A model generated the notes under the pieces. The model saw only the letters and a program-made list of their open reading frames with translations. It had not been told where the DNA came from and ran no database searches. Source: SZUA-584 sp040768905 (GTDB lineage: Bacteria; Bacillota; Clostridia; Christensenellales; SZUA-584). From it: a stretch of 64,000 nt of DNA. The DNA is taken from the NCBI GenBank assembly GCA_040768905.1, contig JAXGMA010000001.1, positions 1,860,001-1,924,000 of the forward strand. Direction: 5' to 3'. Position numbers and translations under genes: made by a program. Positions 17,689 through 26,921 of the stretch are shown in pieces (within the stretch, counting starts at the first letter, position 1; every line of letters starts with the position of its first letter).

Positions 17689-18549
17689 ATGAAAAACCAT
17701 ATCCGCACAATAAAAAGGATCGTTTGGGGCAGACGCACGGTCGACGGCGCCGGCGTCAGTCTGGTGCGCGTTTTTGCGCGGGATGACACCGCGGATTTTG
17801 ACCCTTTCCTTATGCTTGATGCTTTTGACTCAGAGGATCCAAACGACTATATCAAAGGCTTCCCGTGGCACCCCCACCGGGGCATAGAGACAATCACCTA
17901 TCTGATACACGGCAATGTAGAGCACGGAGACAGCCTTGGCAACAAAGGCGCGATACTTGACGGAGAATGCCAGTGGATGACAGCCGGGAGCGGCATCGTG
18001 CATCAGGAAATGCCGCAGCCTGCGCCCCGCCTTCTGGGTACACAAATCTGGCTGAACATGCCCGCGAAGCACAAAATGGCAACGCCTAAGTACAATGATA
18101 TTACCATGGAAAACGTTCCTGTTGTCGAAGAATCAGGCGCCGTCATACGACTTATCGCCGGAACATACCAAGGAACTCAGGGCGCATTTTCGGGCGATTA
18201 TGTCCATATCCTGTACATGGATATTACACTTGCACCAAACGCCGCGTGGTCTTTGCCCACTGATGCGGATCACAATCTTTTTGTTTATATCGTGTCCGGA
18301 GAGGGGCGTTTTGGCTCCCCTGATGCAGATACGGTTTCTAGCAAAAATGCTGTACTGTTTGAAAAAGGCGATGAATTCAAGCTTTTTGGCGGTGATGATG
18401 GGATCCGTCTGCTGCTTCTGGAAGGCAAGCCTTTGCACGAGCCTGTGGCGTGGGGCGGCCCTATCGTCATGAACACGAAAGAAGAGCTCGACCTCGCATT
18501 CCGCGAACTTAAGGAAAACACGTTCATCAAGCATAGCGCAGAGTATTAA
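17689..18549 (+). CDS. Pirin-family cupin protein
   Basis: A 286-residue bicupin. The N-terminal domain has FPWHPHRGIETITY with the metal-binding histidines (about residues 62-75) and EHGD and HQEMP motifs; the C-terminal domain ends with the pirin C segment. Bacterial pirins include quercetinase-like dioxygenases and redox-sensitive regulators, so the role here is open. ATG has AAGGAGG seven bases upstream. It is flanked by non-coding DNA and appears monocistronic. Confidence 0.9.
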   Translation: MKNHIRTIKRIVWGRRTVDGAGVSLVRVFARDDTADFDPFLMLDAFDSEDPNDYIKGFPWHPHRGIETITYLIHGNVEHGDSLGNKGAILDGECQWMTAGSGIVHQEMPQPAPRLLGTQIWLNMPAKHKMATPKYNDITMENVPVVEESGAVIRLIAGTYQGTQGAFSGDYVHILYMDITLAPNAAWSLPTDADHNLFVYIVSGEGRFGSPDADTVSSKNAVLFEKGDEFKLFGGDDGIRLLLLEGKPLHEPVAWGGPIVMNTKEELDLAFRELKENTFIKHSAEY

Positions 18550-18689
18550 TCCGGCTGTCACTGCGGGTTAGTTTGTGGTTGCTTATAACCTGGCGCCTGC
18601 ATGTATAACCTGCATGTATATATTAATATTGTGACGTCAAACACACCAAAGCACCCCATAAAAAATAAAATGGAAACAGAGGTGCTTTT

Positions 18690-18935
18690 ATGCGGGATTC
18701 TTTTAACGGAAAGAACATGGCTTTACTGATGCCTTTGTTCGCAATAGTCACATCAAACTCGATCAACGACCCAGGCAAAGCATCGGTTGTGGGAAGCTGG
18801 TTTTCTGTTTTGGGCGATACGTTGTCGGCCATTGCCGACACAGATTCGCTGATCCAGCAAAGGGAAGAGAAGAAAAAGAAAATACAAGAGGAAATCGAAT
18901 CTCTGCAAAAGAAGCTGGCGGCGCTTGACAGATAA
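18690..18935 (+). CDS. Small coiled-coil protein of unknown function
   Basis: An 81-residue protein with a moderately hydrophobic N-terminal half and a charged C-terminal helix (about 54-81, QQREEKKKKIQEEIESL) that should form a coiled coil. GAGGTG lies about eight bases before the ATG. I do not recognise a family. The composition resembles small proteins associated with sporulation or the envelope, but that is a guess. Confidence 0.6.
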   Translation: MRDSFNGKNMALLMPLFAIVTSNSINDPGKASVVGSWFSVLGDTLSAIADTDSLIQQREEKKKKIQEEIESLQKKLAALDR

Positions 18936-19000
18936 TACTTGGGTATGCCAGCGGTGAAAAAAACACCCGCGAATACTTGAATATATTGCATCAATGAGCG

Positions 19001-19585
19001 TTACAGCCCAAAAACGCCGAAAAGCACCACACCCACGATTCCCGCGAAAAGTATCACAAGTATCGGTGAACGTTTGAACCGTATCACGGCCACGCCCGCA
19101 AGCACCGCAATGGCTGCCGAGAAGTAATCCGCGCTTTCAAAAAGTGTACCCGGTTCAAGCGCCGCGATTGTCTGCACGCCGAAAAATGACGGCACGGCCA
19201 TGATCACGGCGGCGGCGGCGATCAGCCCAGTGACCGCGGGGCGCAGCCCCCACATGGCGCGCCGCACGATGGTGTTGTCCTCAAAATGACAGAAGCAGCG
19301 TGCGAGCAGTGTAGTCATAAGCAAAGAAGGCAAAACAACAGCCAGCGTTGCCGCCACGCCGCCAGGCACCCCCAGCGTCTTCACACCGGCAAATGTGGCC
19401 GCATTGATGGCAAAAGGGCCGGGCGTCATCTCAGAAACGGCGATGATATCGGCCACTTCCATAGGCGTCAGCAGCCCTGCCGCCACCAGCTCGCTGTTGA
19501 TCAGAGGCACCATCGCATAGCCGCCGCCTATGGTGAACAATCCGATTTTAAAGAATATCCATGCAAGGAGCAGCCAGCCGTTCAT
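19001..19585 (-). CDS. chrA: Chromate transporter half protein (second)
   Basis: A 194-residue membrane protein with the CHR-domain signature FKIGLFTIGGGYAMVPLI near the N-terminus and about six hydrophobic segments. It is one of two single-domain ChrA halves; in the short-chain ChrA family the two halves work as a pair. The real substrate may be another anion. The start overlaps the stop of the first half by four bases. Confidence 0.87.
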   Translation of the reverse strand: MNGWLLLAWIFFKIGLFTIGGGYAMVPLINSELVAAGLLTPMEVADIIAVSEMTPGPFAINAATFAGVKTLGVPGGVAATLAVVLPSLLMTTLLARCFCHFEDNTIVRRAMWGLRPAVTGLIAAAAVIMAVPSFFGVQTIAALEPGTLFESADYFSAAIAVLAGVAVIRFKRSPILVILFAGIVGVVLFGVFGL

Positions 19586-20103
19586 GTTTTTGTCTCCTGT
19601 TTTTTGATGCGCAGCATGCCCGCTGTGATGCCGAATACGATGGCGCCAAGTATGATATATATGCTGTTGACGGAAAGCAGCGACAGCAAAAACGCCGCGG
19701 CAAACGCAGCAAGCGCAATAACATCTTTGTAAAACGGTTTTATGAATGAAACGAAAGCCGAGACAAGCAGAGCGACCACGGCCGCGCGTATGCCGCGCAG
19801 TGCGCCCGCCACATAGGGATTATCGCGCACAGCCTCATAAAGAAAAGTCAGCATTGTGAGCAAAACGAGTGAAGGCAGTATGATGCCTGCCACGGCGGCA
19901 AGCACGCCGGGCAGTTTTTTGAGTTTAAATCCGATCAATATGCCGCAGTTGATCGCAATGGCACCGGGCACCGACAATGACAGCGCGACCATATTCGCCA
20001 TTTCCTCGCTGTCGATCCAGCCGCGCTTGCGCACAAATTCCGCCTCGAAAAGCGGCACCATCGCATATCCGCCGCCAAAGGTCAAAGCGCCGAGCTTGAG
20101 CAT
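19582..20103 (-). CDS. chrA: Chromate transporter half protein (first)
   Basis: The first CHR-domain half, with LKLGALTFGGGYAMVPLFE at the start of the domain. The start is uncertain: ATG at 20103 is the only ordinary start inside the expected region but cuts off part of the first helix. A GGAGGA site at about 20174-20179, inside the aconitase gene, points to in-frame AUC or AUA codons at 20166/20163, and a CTG lies at 20124. The gene overlaps or abuts the aconitase stop at 20135 and is in its operon. Confidence 0.8.
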   Translation of the reverse strand: MLKLGALTFGGGYAMVPLFEAEFVRKRGWIDSEEMANMVALSLSVPGAIAINCGILIGFKLKKLPGVLAAVAGIILPSLVLLTMLTFLYEAVRDNPYVAGALRGIRAAVVALLVSAFVSFIKPFYKDVIALAAFAAAFLLSLLSVNSIYIILGAIVFGITAGMLRIKKQETKT

Positions 20104-20134
20104 CGCTAAAAATATCTGAAGCAGGATTCTTTTT

Positions 20135-22075
20135 TCAGGCTTCTTGGCCCTGTTTTCTGGTATGATTGAGCAGTCCTCCGTCTTTGAGTATGCTGCGCAG
20201 ACGCTCTGAGACCTCCAGCCGCACTGCGAACGAAAACCCCTTTGTTTTGTTTTCCACAGTAAACGGAACTGCACCGTCGATCTTTTGCGGCGCTGATGCG
20301 ATCACCAGCGTATCGTCAGCGCTGATTTTCTCGTAATCACCCTCATCTGCAAACACAAGGGGCAGAATCCCAGAATTAATAAGGTTAGCCATATGGATGC
20401 GCGCGAATGATTTCGCGATCACGCCGCGAACGCCAAGGTATAACGGCACAAGTGCCGCGTGTTCGCGCGAAGAGCCCTGGCCGTAGTTGTGGCCCGCGAT
20501 GAGAAAGCCGCCGTTTTTCTTCTTGGCTCTGGCAGGGAATGCTTCATCCACCGGCGAAAGGCAATAGTCAGCAAGATACGGTATATTTGAGCGGTGGGGC
20601 AGCAGCTTCGCACCGGAGGGCATGATATGGTCGGTCGTGATGTTGTCCTCCATCTTGAGCAGAACATCGCCGGAAACGGTATCTTCAACCGGCTTGCCGA
20701 GAGGGAAAGGCTTGATGTTGGGGCCGCGCACCACCTGCGTTTCCCCTTTATCGTCCGGCGGCGCTATCAGGTTGTCATTGATCAGAAAGACTTCCGGCAT
20801 GCTGATGTCAAGCGCATCTGCTTTAAGCCCCATATCACGCGGATCCGTCAGCACGCCCTGCAAAGCCGTTGCCGCCGCAGTCTCGGGGCTCACAAGGTAA
20901 ACGCCCGCGCTGTATGTTCCTGAACGTCCGTAAAAGTTGCGGTTGAACGTACGCACAGACACGGCATCCGTGCGCGGCGCCTGCCCCATGCCGATGCACG
21001 GCCCGCATGCGCATTCAAGTATGCGCGCACCCGCCGCGATCATAGCTGCGAGCGCCCCGTTTTGCGCAAGCATGGTCATGACTTGCTTGGAGCCGGGGGA
21101 AACCGTCAGGCTGATATTGTCGGCAATGCTTTTTCCCTGAAGGATCGCCGCAACGCGCATAAGGTCAAGGTACGATGCATTGGTGCAGCTGCCGATACAC
21201 ACCTGGTCAACGCTGATCGGGCCGATCTCGCGTATGGTTTTGACATTGTCGGGGCTGTGCGGCATGGCCGCCATAGGCTCAAGCGCGCCAAGATCGATCG
21301 TGATCACATCTTCATAGACGGCATCTTCATCCGCGCTGAGCGCTGTATAGTCTGCCTCGCGGCCCTGTGCGGCAAGAAAAGTGCGCGTGACTTCATCGCT
21401 CGGAAACAAAGACGTCGTCGCCCCCAGTTCCGCACCCATATTGGTGATGGTCGCGCGCTCAGGCACCGAAAGTGCAGCCACGCCTTCGCCGAAATATTCG
21501 ATGATGCGTCCCACGCCGCCTTTGACGCCAAGCCGGCGCAGCACTTCCAAGATCACATCTTTGGCGGAAACGCCGAAGGAGAGCTTTCCCAAAAACTCCA
21601 CGCCGAAAATCTTCGGCATAGGCAGATAGTACGCGCCGCCGGCTATCGCCACTGCGACGTCAAGCCCGCCCGCGCCGATGGCGATCATGCCGATGCCGCC
21701 GCCTGTGGGCGTATGGCTGTCGGAGCCGAGAAGCGTCGCGCCCGGCACACCGAAACGTTCCAGATTGACCTGGTGGCAAATGCCGTTGCCGGGGCGGCTT
21801 AAGTATATGCCGTGCTTTTTGGCCACTGTTTCAATGAATTTATGATCATCCGCATTCTCAAAGCCGGATTGCAGCGTATTATGATCGATATAGGCCACGG
21901 ATTTTTTTGTTTTGACACGCGGCGTGCCCATCGCTTCGAACTGCAGGTATGCCATCGTACCCGTGGAATCCTGCGTCAGCGTGTAATCAATCTTGATCGA
22001 TATTTCTTCTCCGGCCTTTAAATCGCCGGATACCAGATGTTTTTTTATTATTTTTTCCGCCAGTGTTTTGCCCAC
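20135..22075 (-). CDS. acnA: Aconitate hydratase
   Basis: A 646-residue TCA-cycle enzyme that isomerises citrate to isocitrate. [4Fe-4S] ligands are in VCIGSCTNASYLD and CACGPCIGMGQ; the swivel domain has the GQGSSREHAA substrate loop. The length matches the compact aconitases of Clostridia and Deltaproteobacteria rather than the roughly 890-residue AcnA. The GTG start has GGGAGGGG upstream. It heads an operon with two chrA halves, an unusual pairing. Confidence 0.92.
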   Translation of the reverse strand: MGKTLAEKIIKKHLVSGDLKAGEEISIKIDYTLTQDSTGTMAYLQFEAMGTPRVKTKKSVAYIDHNTLQSGFENADDHKFIETVAKKHGIYLSRPGNGICHQVNLERFGVPGATLLGSDSHTPTGGGIGMIAIGAGGLDVAVAIAGGAYYLPMPKIFGVEFLGKLSFGVSAKDVILEVLRRLGVKGGVGRIIEYFGEGVAALSVPERATITNMGAELGATTSLFPSDEVTRTFLAAQGREADYTALSADEDAVYEDVITIDLGALEPMAAMPHSPDNVKTIREIGPISVDQVCIGSCTNASYLDLMRVAAILQGKSIADNISLTVSPGSKQVMTMLAQNGALAAMIAAGARILECACGPCIGMGQAPRTDAVSVRTFNRNFYGRSGTYSAGVYLVSPETAAATALQGVLTDPRDMGLKADALDISMPEVFLINDNLIAPPDDKGETQVVRGPNIKPFPLGKPVEDTVSGDVLLKMEDNITTDHIMPSGAKLLPHRSNIPYLADYCLSPVDEAFPARAKKKNGGFLIAGHNYGQGSSREHAALVPLYLGVRGVIAKSFARIHMANLINSGILPLVFADEGDYEKISADDTLVIASAPQKIDGAVPFTVENKTKGFSFAVRLEVSERLRSILKDGGLLNHTRKQGQEA

Positions 22076-22202
22076 AAGAAGCCCCTCCCAGTGTCAGATG
22101 ATTTCGTTTCATTCTAACTGCTGGCATAAAAAAAATCAACTTATGCGCATAATTTGCCCGCTGCGCTTTTTAAGCTGATTTGTTTATTATGAAGTATTAT
22201 AG

Positions 22203-22745
22203 CTACTGTGCCATCTGTCTTCCGAGAAATCCTGCCGCCGCTTCCGCCGCTTTTTGCTCCGCTTCTCCTATCGTGCCGCCGCGTACAACGATGGCTATCG
22301 CACCGATGGGCTGGCCGTCCATCGTGATGGGCGCGATCACCTGCGCCGTGGTCAGCGCCTGGTTTTCGCCGCTCACCAAAGGTATGAAGCTTTCTGCATC
22401 AGTGTTTTTTTGGGTTTTGCGCGTGTTCATGGCATCCTCAAGCGCACCGCTCACAGGACGTTCAGCATAATCGCGTTTGCTCTCGCCGCTTGCCGCGAGG
22501 ATAGTATCTCTGTCGCAGACGATGACCGTATGCCCAAAAGTCTGCACGAGGGATTCGGCAAAATCATGGGCAAAAGCCGCAAGCTCCCCGATGGGCGAAT
22601 ATTTTCTTAAAATAATGCCGCCTTCCCTGTCTGTGTATATCTCGAGCGGGTCGCCCTCGCGGATACGCAAGGTACGCCGAATTTCCTTAGGGATCACGAT
22701 CCTGCCAAGTTCATCGATGCGCCTGACAATACCTGTTGCCTTCAT
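22203..22745 (-). CDS. spoVT: Stage V sporulation protein T
   Basis: A 180-residue transcription regulator of forespore genes under sigma-G. An N-terminal AbrB/MazE-like swapped-hairpin DNA-binding domain (MKATGIVRRIDELGRIVIP, 1-50) is followed by a GAF-like domain (about 55-178). The sequence is full length and typical of endospore formers, which supports placing the organism among sporulating Clostridia. The start has GAGGACGG upstream. Confidence 0.93.
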   Translation of the reverse strand: MKATGIVRRIDELGRIVIPKEIRRTLRIREGDPLEIYTDREGGIILRKYSPIGELAAFAHDFAESLVQTFGHTVIVCDRDTILAASGESKRDYAERPVSGALEDAMNTRKTQKNTDAESFIPLVSGENQALTTAQVIAPITMDGQPIGAIAIVVRGGTIGEAEQKAAEAAAGFLGRQMAQ

Positions 22746-22852
22746 AAGCCGTCCTCCTCAAACAGTTCATTGGTTTTATGGTTATTGTTTGTAAGAACGG
22801 TTAAATTATGCGGAGCAGAGCCAAAATGCCGTGACGGTAAAAAGCGGTTCTC

Positions 22853-23530
22853 TTATTTTTTTTCTCGCTTGAAGCACATAAACCAGTCAAGACAGTATTG
22901 GTCGTCGTTTTTTGTTTCCATCCTCTCTTTGGCTGTGCCGCATGAGCCGGCCGTAGGAATGATCACATCTTCGCCCGGTCTCCAGTCAGCGGGCGTGGCG
23001 ACTTTGTCTTTGTCCGCTTTTTGCAGTGCGAGAATGATCCTTTTGATTTCGTCAAAGTTTCTGCCCATCGAAAGCGGGTAATACAGTATGGTGCGGATCT
23101 TGCCTTCGGGATCGATGACAAACACTGCCCTGACCGCCTGCGTGTTGGACTGCCCCGGCTGGATCATGCCGTACTTCTTGGCGACATCCATTCTGATGTC
23201 TTCGATAAGCGGGAACTTAACCTCTACATTCTTCATGCCTTTCCATTCAAGCTCCTGAATCTTTCTCAGCCACGCGATATGCGCATAAAGCGAATCTACG
23301 GACAGCCCGACAAGTTCGGTGTTCAGCGCCTTGAATTCGTCCGCCATCGTTGCAAAGGTCATAAATTCAGTTGTGCATACGGGCGTAAAATCTGCGGGAT
23401 GAGAGAAAAGTATGACCCATTTTCCCGCAAAGTCTTCAGGGAAATTGATCTCCCCTTGAGTCGTCACCGCTTTGAATGACGGTGCCGGTTCACCAATCAG
23501 AGGCATCTTTTGATAACTTGATTCTTCCAT
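22853..23530 (-). CDS. Peroxiredoxin, Prx6/archaeal type
   Basis: A 225-residue thiol peroxidase. The peroxidatic cysteine is Cys52 in DFTPVCTTEF. The C-terminal arm carries further cysteines, including YCLDWFMCF near the end, which matches the archaeal (Aeropyrum-like) Prx6 subgroup rather than AhpC. The start has AAAGGAG upstream. No ahpF or thioredoxin reductase is adjacent. Confidence 0.9.
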   Translation of the reverse strand: MEESSYQKMPLIGEPAPSFKAVTTQGEINFPEDFAGKWVILFSHPADFTPVCTTEFMTFATMADEFKALNTELVGLSVDSLYAHIAWLRKIQELEWKGMKNVEVKFPLIEDIRMDVAKKYGMIQPGQSNTQAVRAVFVIDPEGKIRTILYYPLSMGRNFDEIKRIILALQKADKDKVATPADWRPGEDVIIPTAGSCGTAKERMETKNDDQYCLDWFMCFKREKK

Positions 23531-23628
23531 TTTTTTCTCCTTTCAAAATTTCAATGCGTTGGCTTAATCATAACGGTTATTGTTATCTGCGTCGGTAACA
23601 AAGTCACATCGAAAGGAAAATCATAAAC

Positions 23629-23892
23629 TTAGTTTTCATCGCCCCCTTTATCCGTATTGCTTGCGCCGTCTTTTTCCGAGCCTGCATCAAGACGTTTTTT
23701 ATATCTGTCAGCGGCAAATGAAAGCAAGAGCGAGATAACAAGTATGCCGATAGCCACAAATAGCAGCGGCCGGTTGTTGTCAATGGGGCACACGCCGGGG
23801 GGAAGGCTTAAGTTTGTGCTGATAATAAGATAGAGCCCAAGCGCTCCGATTGCAGCGCCGACGCCAAAAAGTATGTTTGAGATGATTTTCAA
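23629..23892 (-). CDS. Small two-helix membrane protein
   Basis: An 87-residue protein with two predicted transmembrane helices (about 5-25 and 42-62) and an acidic hydrophilic tail. The start is a TTG with no clear ribosome binding site, so the N-terminus is uncertain. The family is unknown to me. Confidence 0.55.
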   Translation of the reverse strand: MKIISNILFGVGAAIGALGLYLIISTNLSLPPGVCPIDNNRPLLFVAIGILVISLLLSFAADRYKKRLDAGSEKDGASNTDKGGDEN

Positions 23893-23980
23893 TAGCTTGT
23901 ACTTATCATTGTAACCATTTACTTAAGAGTTTTTATGTCATTATCATAGCGCAAAAAGAGATTTAAAGCAAATCACCCTG

Positions 23981-24448
23981 TCAGTTCAAAAAGGCGATCT
24001 CATAATTTAAATACAAAACGATCGCTGTCCATAAAAGATACGGAATCAGCAGATAGGCCGCTGTTTTATTCATGCTGTAAACAGATAAAAACAATATCAG
24101 GGCGGTGATGATCGTTGTCAGAAGCACAAACACGGCAGCTGCCGCTTTTTCCTGCTGAAAAAAACAATATGTCCACAGCGCATTCAAAACAAAGACGGCA
24201 GCATATAAAAAATGTGCCTTTTTTGGCTTTTGGCAGGCCAAGTTAGCCAGCGCAAGCGATGCGGCAAAAAGCGCATACAGCAGCGCCCAGACGATAGAGA
24301 ACACGATGGACGGCGGCTGAAACTCGGGCTTTTGCAGCGCCTGGTACCACGCGGTACCCGTATCCACAAAAGCGGCTGCTAGCGCCAGCGCAGCGGCAGA
24401 CACAAACACAGCATACGCGATACGTCTTATTTTTTCTTCGATCCGCAT
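23981..24448 (-). CDS. tspO: TspO/MBR family protein
   Basis: A 155-residue five-helix membrane protein. Family signatures are WYQALQKPEFQPP in the first loop, FSIVWALLYALFA in helix 2, LNALWTYCFF in helix 3 and LLWTAIVLYLN in helix 5. TspO proteins bind porphyrins and are linked to stress and tetrapyrrole handling. ATG has GGGGGAGG upstream. It diverges from the lipoprotein gene that follows. Confidence 0.88.
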   Translation of the reverse strand: MRIEEKIRRIAYAVFVSAAALALAAAFVDTGTAWYQALQKPEFQPPSIVFSIVWALLYALFAASLALANLACQKPKKAHFLYAAVFVLNALWTYCFFQQEKAAAAVFVLLTTIITALILFLSVYSMNKTAAYLLIPYLLWTAIVLYLNYEIAFLN

Positions 24449-24507
24449 AAAGGCCTCCCCCGCAACAGTATATTCATATCAGAAACAGGGTATGAGGAGA
24501 TCCTAAG

Positions 24508-25194
24508 ATGCGCAAAGCATTATGGTTGCTGTTATCGGCTGCAGTGCTGCTTGCCGGTTGTGCCAGAGAAACCTTTGAGCCATGCGTCACAGTCACTGAG
24601 CAGACACTCATCTGCGGCAGCGATACGCTCGTGGAAGATATCCGCATGCCGGTATTATCAGGATTTGAGGACAAAAGCTTTGAAGCTTCTCTCAATGCGC
24701 GCATACACGCGATCATCAAAGCTGCGCGGCAGGACGCGCGTATTCAGGCGCAGATCGTACAGCAGTGGGTGGAGTATGTGTGTGTGCTGACTGTGGACTA
24801 TGATGTCAAACAAAACTGCGGCCTTTTCTCGATGCGTTTGACGTGCGATCTTGAAAACGGCGGCACAGGTTTCCCGCAGACCGTATATTTCAACGCAGAT
24901 ATGCAAAAAAACGCGCTGCTCACGCTGGATGACCTTTTTGTATCAGAAGCATACCGCGAAGCTCTCACCACGCATATTACAGAATCGATCCGCGGTGACG
25001 AACGTTTTTCCCCGGAAGACTTTTTGGGCATAGATGAAAAAACTGCGTTTTATACCGAGGAAGGGCGGCTCTATATCGCGTTTGCCAAATACGAGATCGC
25101 TTCGGGCATGACAGGAGAGCCGGTGTTTGAGATGCCTGTAAAGCTGATCAGGGAACATGTAAAACCGGAGTATAAAAAATACCTTGGACTTTAG
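24508..25194 (+). CDS. Lipoprotein with DUF3298 (RsiV-like) domain
   Basis: A 228-residue secreted lipoprotein with lipobox LLAGC (Cys18). The C-terminal half (LLTLDDLFVSEAYREAL, FYTEEGRLYIAFAKYEIA) matches the DUF3298 domain found in RsiV, where it binds lysozyme. Here there is no cytoplasmic anti-sigma part and no sigma factor gene beside it, so it is not an RsiV ortholog. Function is unknown. Confidence 0.8.
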   Translation: MRKALWLLLSAAVLLAGCARETFEPCVTVTEQTLICGSDTLVEDIRMPVLSGFEDKSFEASLNARIHAIIKAARQDARIQAQIVQQWVEYVCVLTVDYDVKQNCGLFSMRLTCDLENGGTGFPQTVYFNADMQKNALLTLDDLFVSEAYREALTTHITESIRGDERFSPEDFLGIDEKTAFYTEEGRLYIAFAKYEIASGMTGEPVFEMPVKLIREHVKPEYKKYLGL

Positions 25195-25250
25195 GCTAAA
25201 GCGTTTTCTAAAAGCATGGTTTATGGGAACCCAAAGCTTTTTCGGCACTT

Positions 25251-25279
25251 AAAAAGCTTCCGCAATAAAACGGAAGCTC
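25251..25279 (-). terminator. Terminator of the rubredoxin-fprA transcript
   Basis: On the minus strand GAGCTTCCG and CGGAAGC arms with an eight-base loop are followed by TTTTT. It lies just past the fprA stop. Confidence 0.8.
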
Positions 25280-25293
25280 AGTGGGTTTTGTCT

Positions 25294-26493
25294 TTATTGC
25301 TTCGCCAACGCGCTTATGATGCTTTCGCCGAGTTTTTGCGCTTCTGCTGTTTCCTTCTCGTCGGGACGCAGCTTCGCGCTGCATGTGCCGATCAGATCGC
25401 AGCCCAGCGTGCGCAGGCGCTCGCTCAAAAATTTGATGGATTCGCCGCTCCAGCCGAATGAACCGAAAACTGCCGCGGGTTTGCCCTTGACAGTCAGCGC
25501 GCAGACCGATGTGAGCACGTCCCAAACAGGCTTTAAGGCGTCCCTGTTGAGCGTGGGAGAGCCGATGGCAAACGCGTCTGCCTTGTGGATCCGCTCGGCA
25601 CAGGCTGCGGCGTCAGCGGTCGAGACATCTTCAATCTGCACATCATAGCCGCCGTTTTGCACCGTTTGCGCGATGGCTTCTGCGAGCATGCGCGTATAGC
25701 CGTAGCATGACACATAGCCGACATACACCTTTTTTGGATCGTTGACTTGGAGCACATCAAGCGCCCATTTTTCATATCTGTCCACAGCATCCCAAGGCGC
25801 GGCGCGCAGCACCGGCCCGTGAGAGGGGCAAATCACGTCAAGATGAAGGCCGCGCACCTTCTTAACGGCATCAAGTACATAGGTCTTAAAAGGCCCCATG
25901 ATGACGTCAAAATAATACTTCTGCGATGCCTCCATTTCGTTTGTAAGCGGTGTCAGGTCATCAAACACATTTTCTGCGGAAAAGTGGAAACCAAAGACAT
26001 CGCCGGAAAGCAGCACAGCATCTTCCGTGATATATGTAAAAATAGAGTCCGGCCAGTGCAGAAACGGCGCGGAAATAAACCGCAGCGTTTTGCCTCCAAG
26101 GGCGATAGTATCGCCGTCTTCGGCAATCTTGCACTCAAAATTTTTGTTGAGTATGCTGCGCAAAAAAATGCTTGCTGGCTTTGAACATACGACCACAGCG
26201 TTCGGTGCCATCTCCAGCAGCCTGTTAAGGCCGCCCGAATGGTCGGGTTCAGTATGGTTGCAGATGATATAGTCAATACTGGCCGGATCGCACACACCGG
26301 CTATTTTTTCAATTTGTTCATCCGCAAATCCGTCTTTGACCGCATCCACGACCGCCGTCTTCTTCGTGCCCTTGATAAGATAACTGTTATAAGATGTGCC
26401 CCATTCCGTCCGCATGATGACATCAAAAACACGCAGGTTCGGATTTTGCACGCCCACCCAGTAAACGCCGCTGACAATCTCTATTGGAAGCAT
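25294..26493 (-). CDS. fprA: Flavodiiron protein (FprA, A-type flavoprotein)
   Basis: A 399-residue O2 or NO reductase. The metallo-beta-lactamase-like domain (1-250) has the diiron ligands in NHTEPDHSGG, a following SAPFLHWPD His, LSGDVFGF Asp and CPSHGPV His. The flavodoxin domain (about 255-399) has YVSCYGYTRMLAEAIA and GSPTLNRD. It needs electrons from rubredoxin, whose gene is 15 bases upstream in the same operon. The role is detoxifying oxygen or nitric oxide in an anaerobe. Confidence 0.94.
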   Translation of the reverse strand: MLPIEIVSGVYWVGVQNPNLRVFDVIMRTEWGTSYNSYLIKGTKKTAVVDAVKDGFADEQIEKIAGVCDPASIDYIICNHTEPDHSGGLNRLLEMAPNAVVVCSKPASIFLRSILNKNFECKIAEDGDTIALGGKTLRFISAPFLHWPDSIFTYITEDAVLLSGDVFGFHFSAENVFDDLTPLTNEMEASQKYYFDVIMGPFKTYVLDAVKKVRGLHLDVICPSHGPVLRAAPWDAVDRYEKWALDVLQVNDPKKVYVGYVSCYGYTRMLAEAIAQTVQNGGYDVQIEDVSTADAAACAERIHKADAFAIGSPTLNRDALKPVWDVLTSVCALTVKGKPAAVFGSFGWSGESIKFLSERLRTLGCDLIGTCSAKLRPDEKETAEAQKLGESIISALAKQ

Positions 26494-26508
26494 TTTATCT
26501 CCTGCTCT

Positions 26509-26667
26509 CTAAAGAGGTTCAAACATATCCTTGGATGCGCCGCACAAAGGGCAGACCCAATCATCGGGGATGTCTTTGAACGCCGTGCCGGGGGCCACGC
26601 CGTTGTCCGGATCACCTTCCACAGGATCATATACATATCCGCAAACCGTACATTCGTATTGTTTCAT
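26509..26667 (-). CDS. Rubredoxin
   Basis: A 52-residue one-iron electron carrier. Both CxxCG knuckles are present ([10 protein letters not shown] at 6-15 and CPLCGASK at 39-46) with the family-typical [15 protein letters not shown] between them. ATG at 26667 has AAAGGAG eight bases upstream. It directly precedes fprA, and the two form the classic oxygen-reducing couple. Confidence 0.95.
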   Translation of the reverse strand: MKQYECTVCGYVYDPVEGDPDNGVAPGTAFKDIPDDWVCPLCGASKDMFEPL

Positions 26668-26693
26668 ATGCTTTGCTCCTTTGAGTATATTCT

Positions 26694-26897
26694 TTATTTG
26701 TTTTGAAAATAAGCGTTCAAATTCCCGACCAGCTCATCCACATCAAAGCCGTGCACAGCAGCAGCCTGTTCTAAGCTCTCGCCGGAGGATGCAGGGCATC
26801 CGACGCAGTGCATGCCTGCCTCCATCAGCACCTTGGCGCAGCCGGGATCCAGCGTCAAGACCTGCGCAATAGTCATATCCTTTGTGATCGTTGTCAT
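26694..26897 (-). CDS. DUF1858 domain protein
   Basis: A 67-residue protein matching the DUF1858 (ScdA-N-like) domain: [21 protein letters not shown] then [17 protein letters not shown]. The Cys-x2-Cys pair is typical and hints at metal or Fe-S handling. It sits just upstream of rubredoxin-fprA and may be co-transcribed, consistent with a redox stress role (inference). Confidence 0.85.
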   Translation of the reverse strand: MTTITKDMTIAQVLTLDPGCAKVLMEAGMHCVGCPASSGESLEQAAAVHGFDVDELVGNLNAYFQNK

Positions 26898-26921
26898 TCC
26901 AATACCTCTCTTTTATCGTTT

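Noticed and set aside
21062..21802. 246-codon open frame antisense to aconitase
   Set aside because: It lies wholly inside acnA, and its translation is His/Arg/Ala-rich, as expected of a GC-rich shadow frame.
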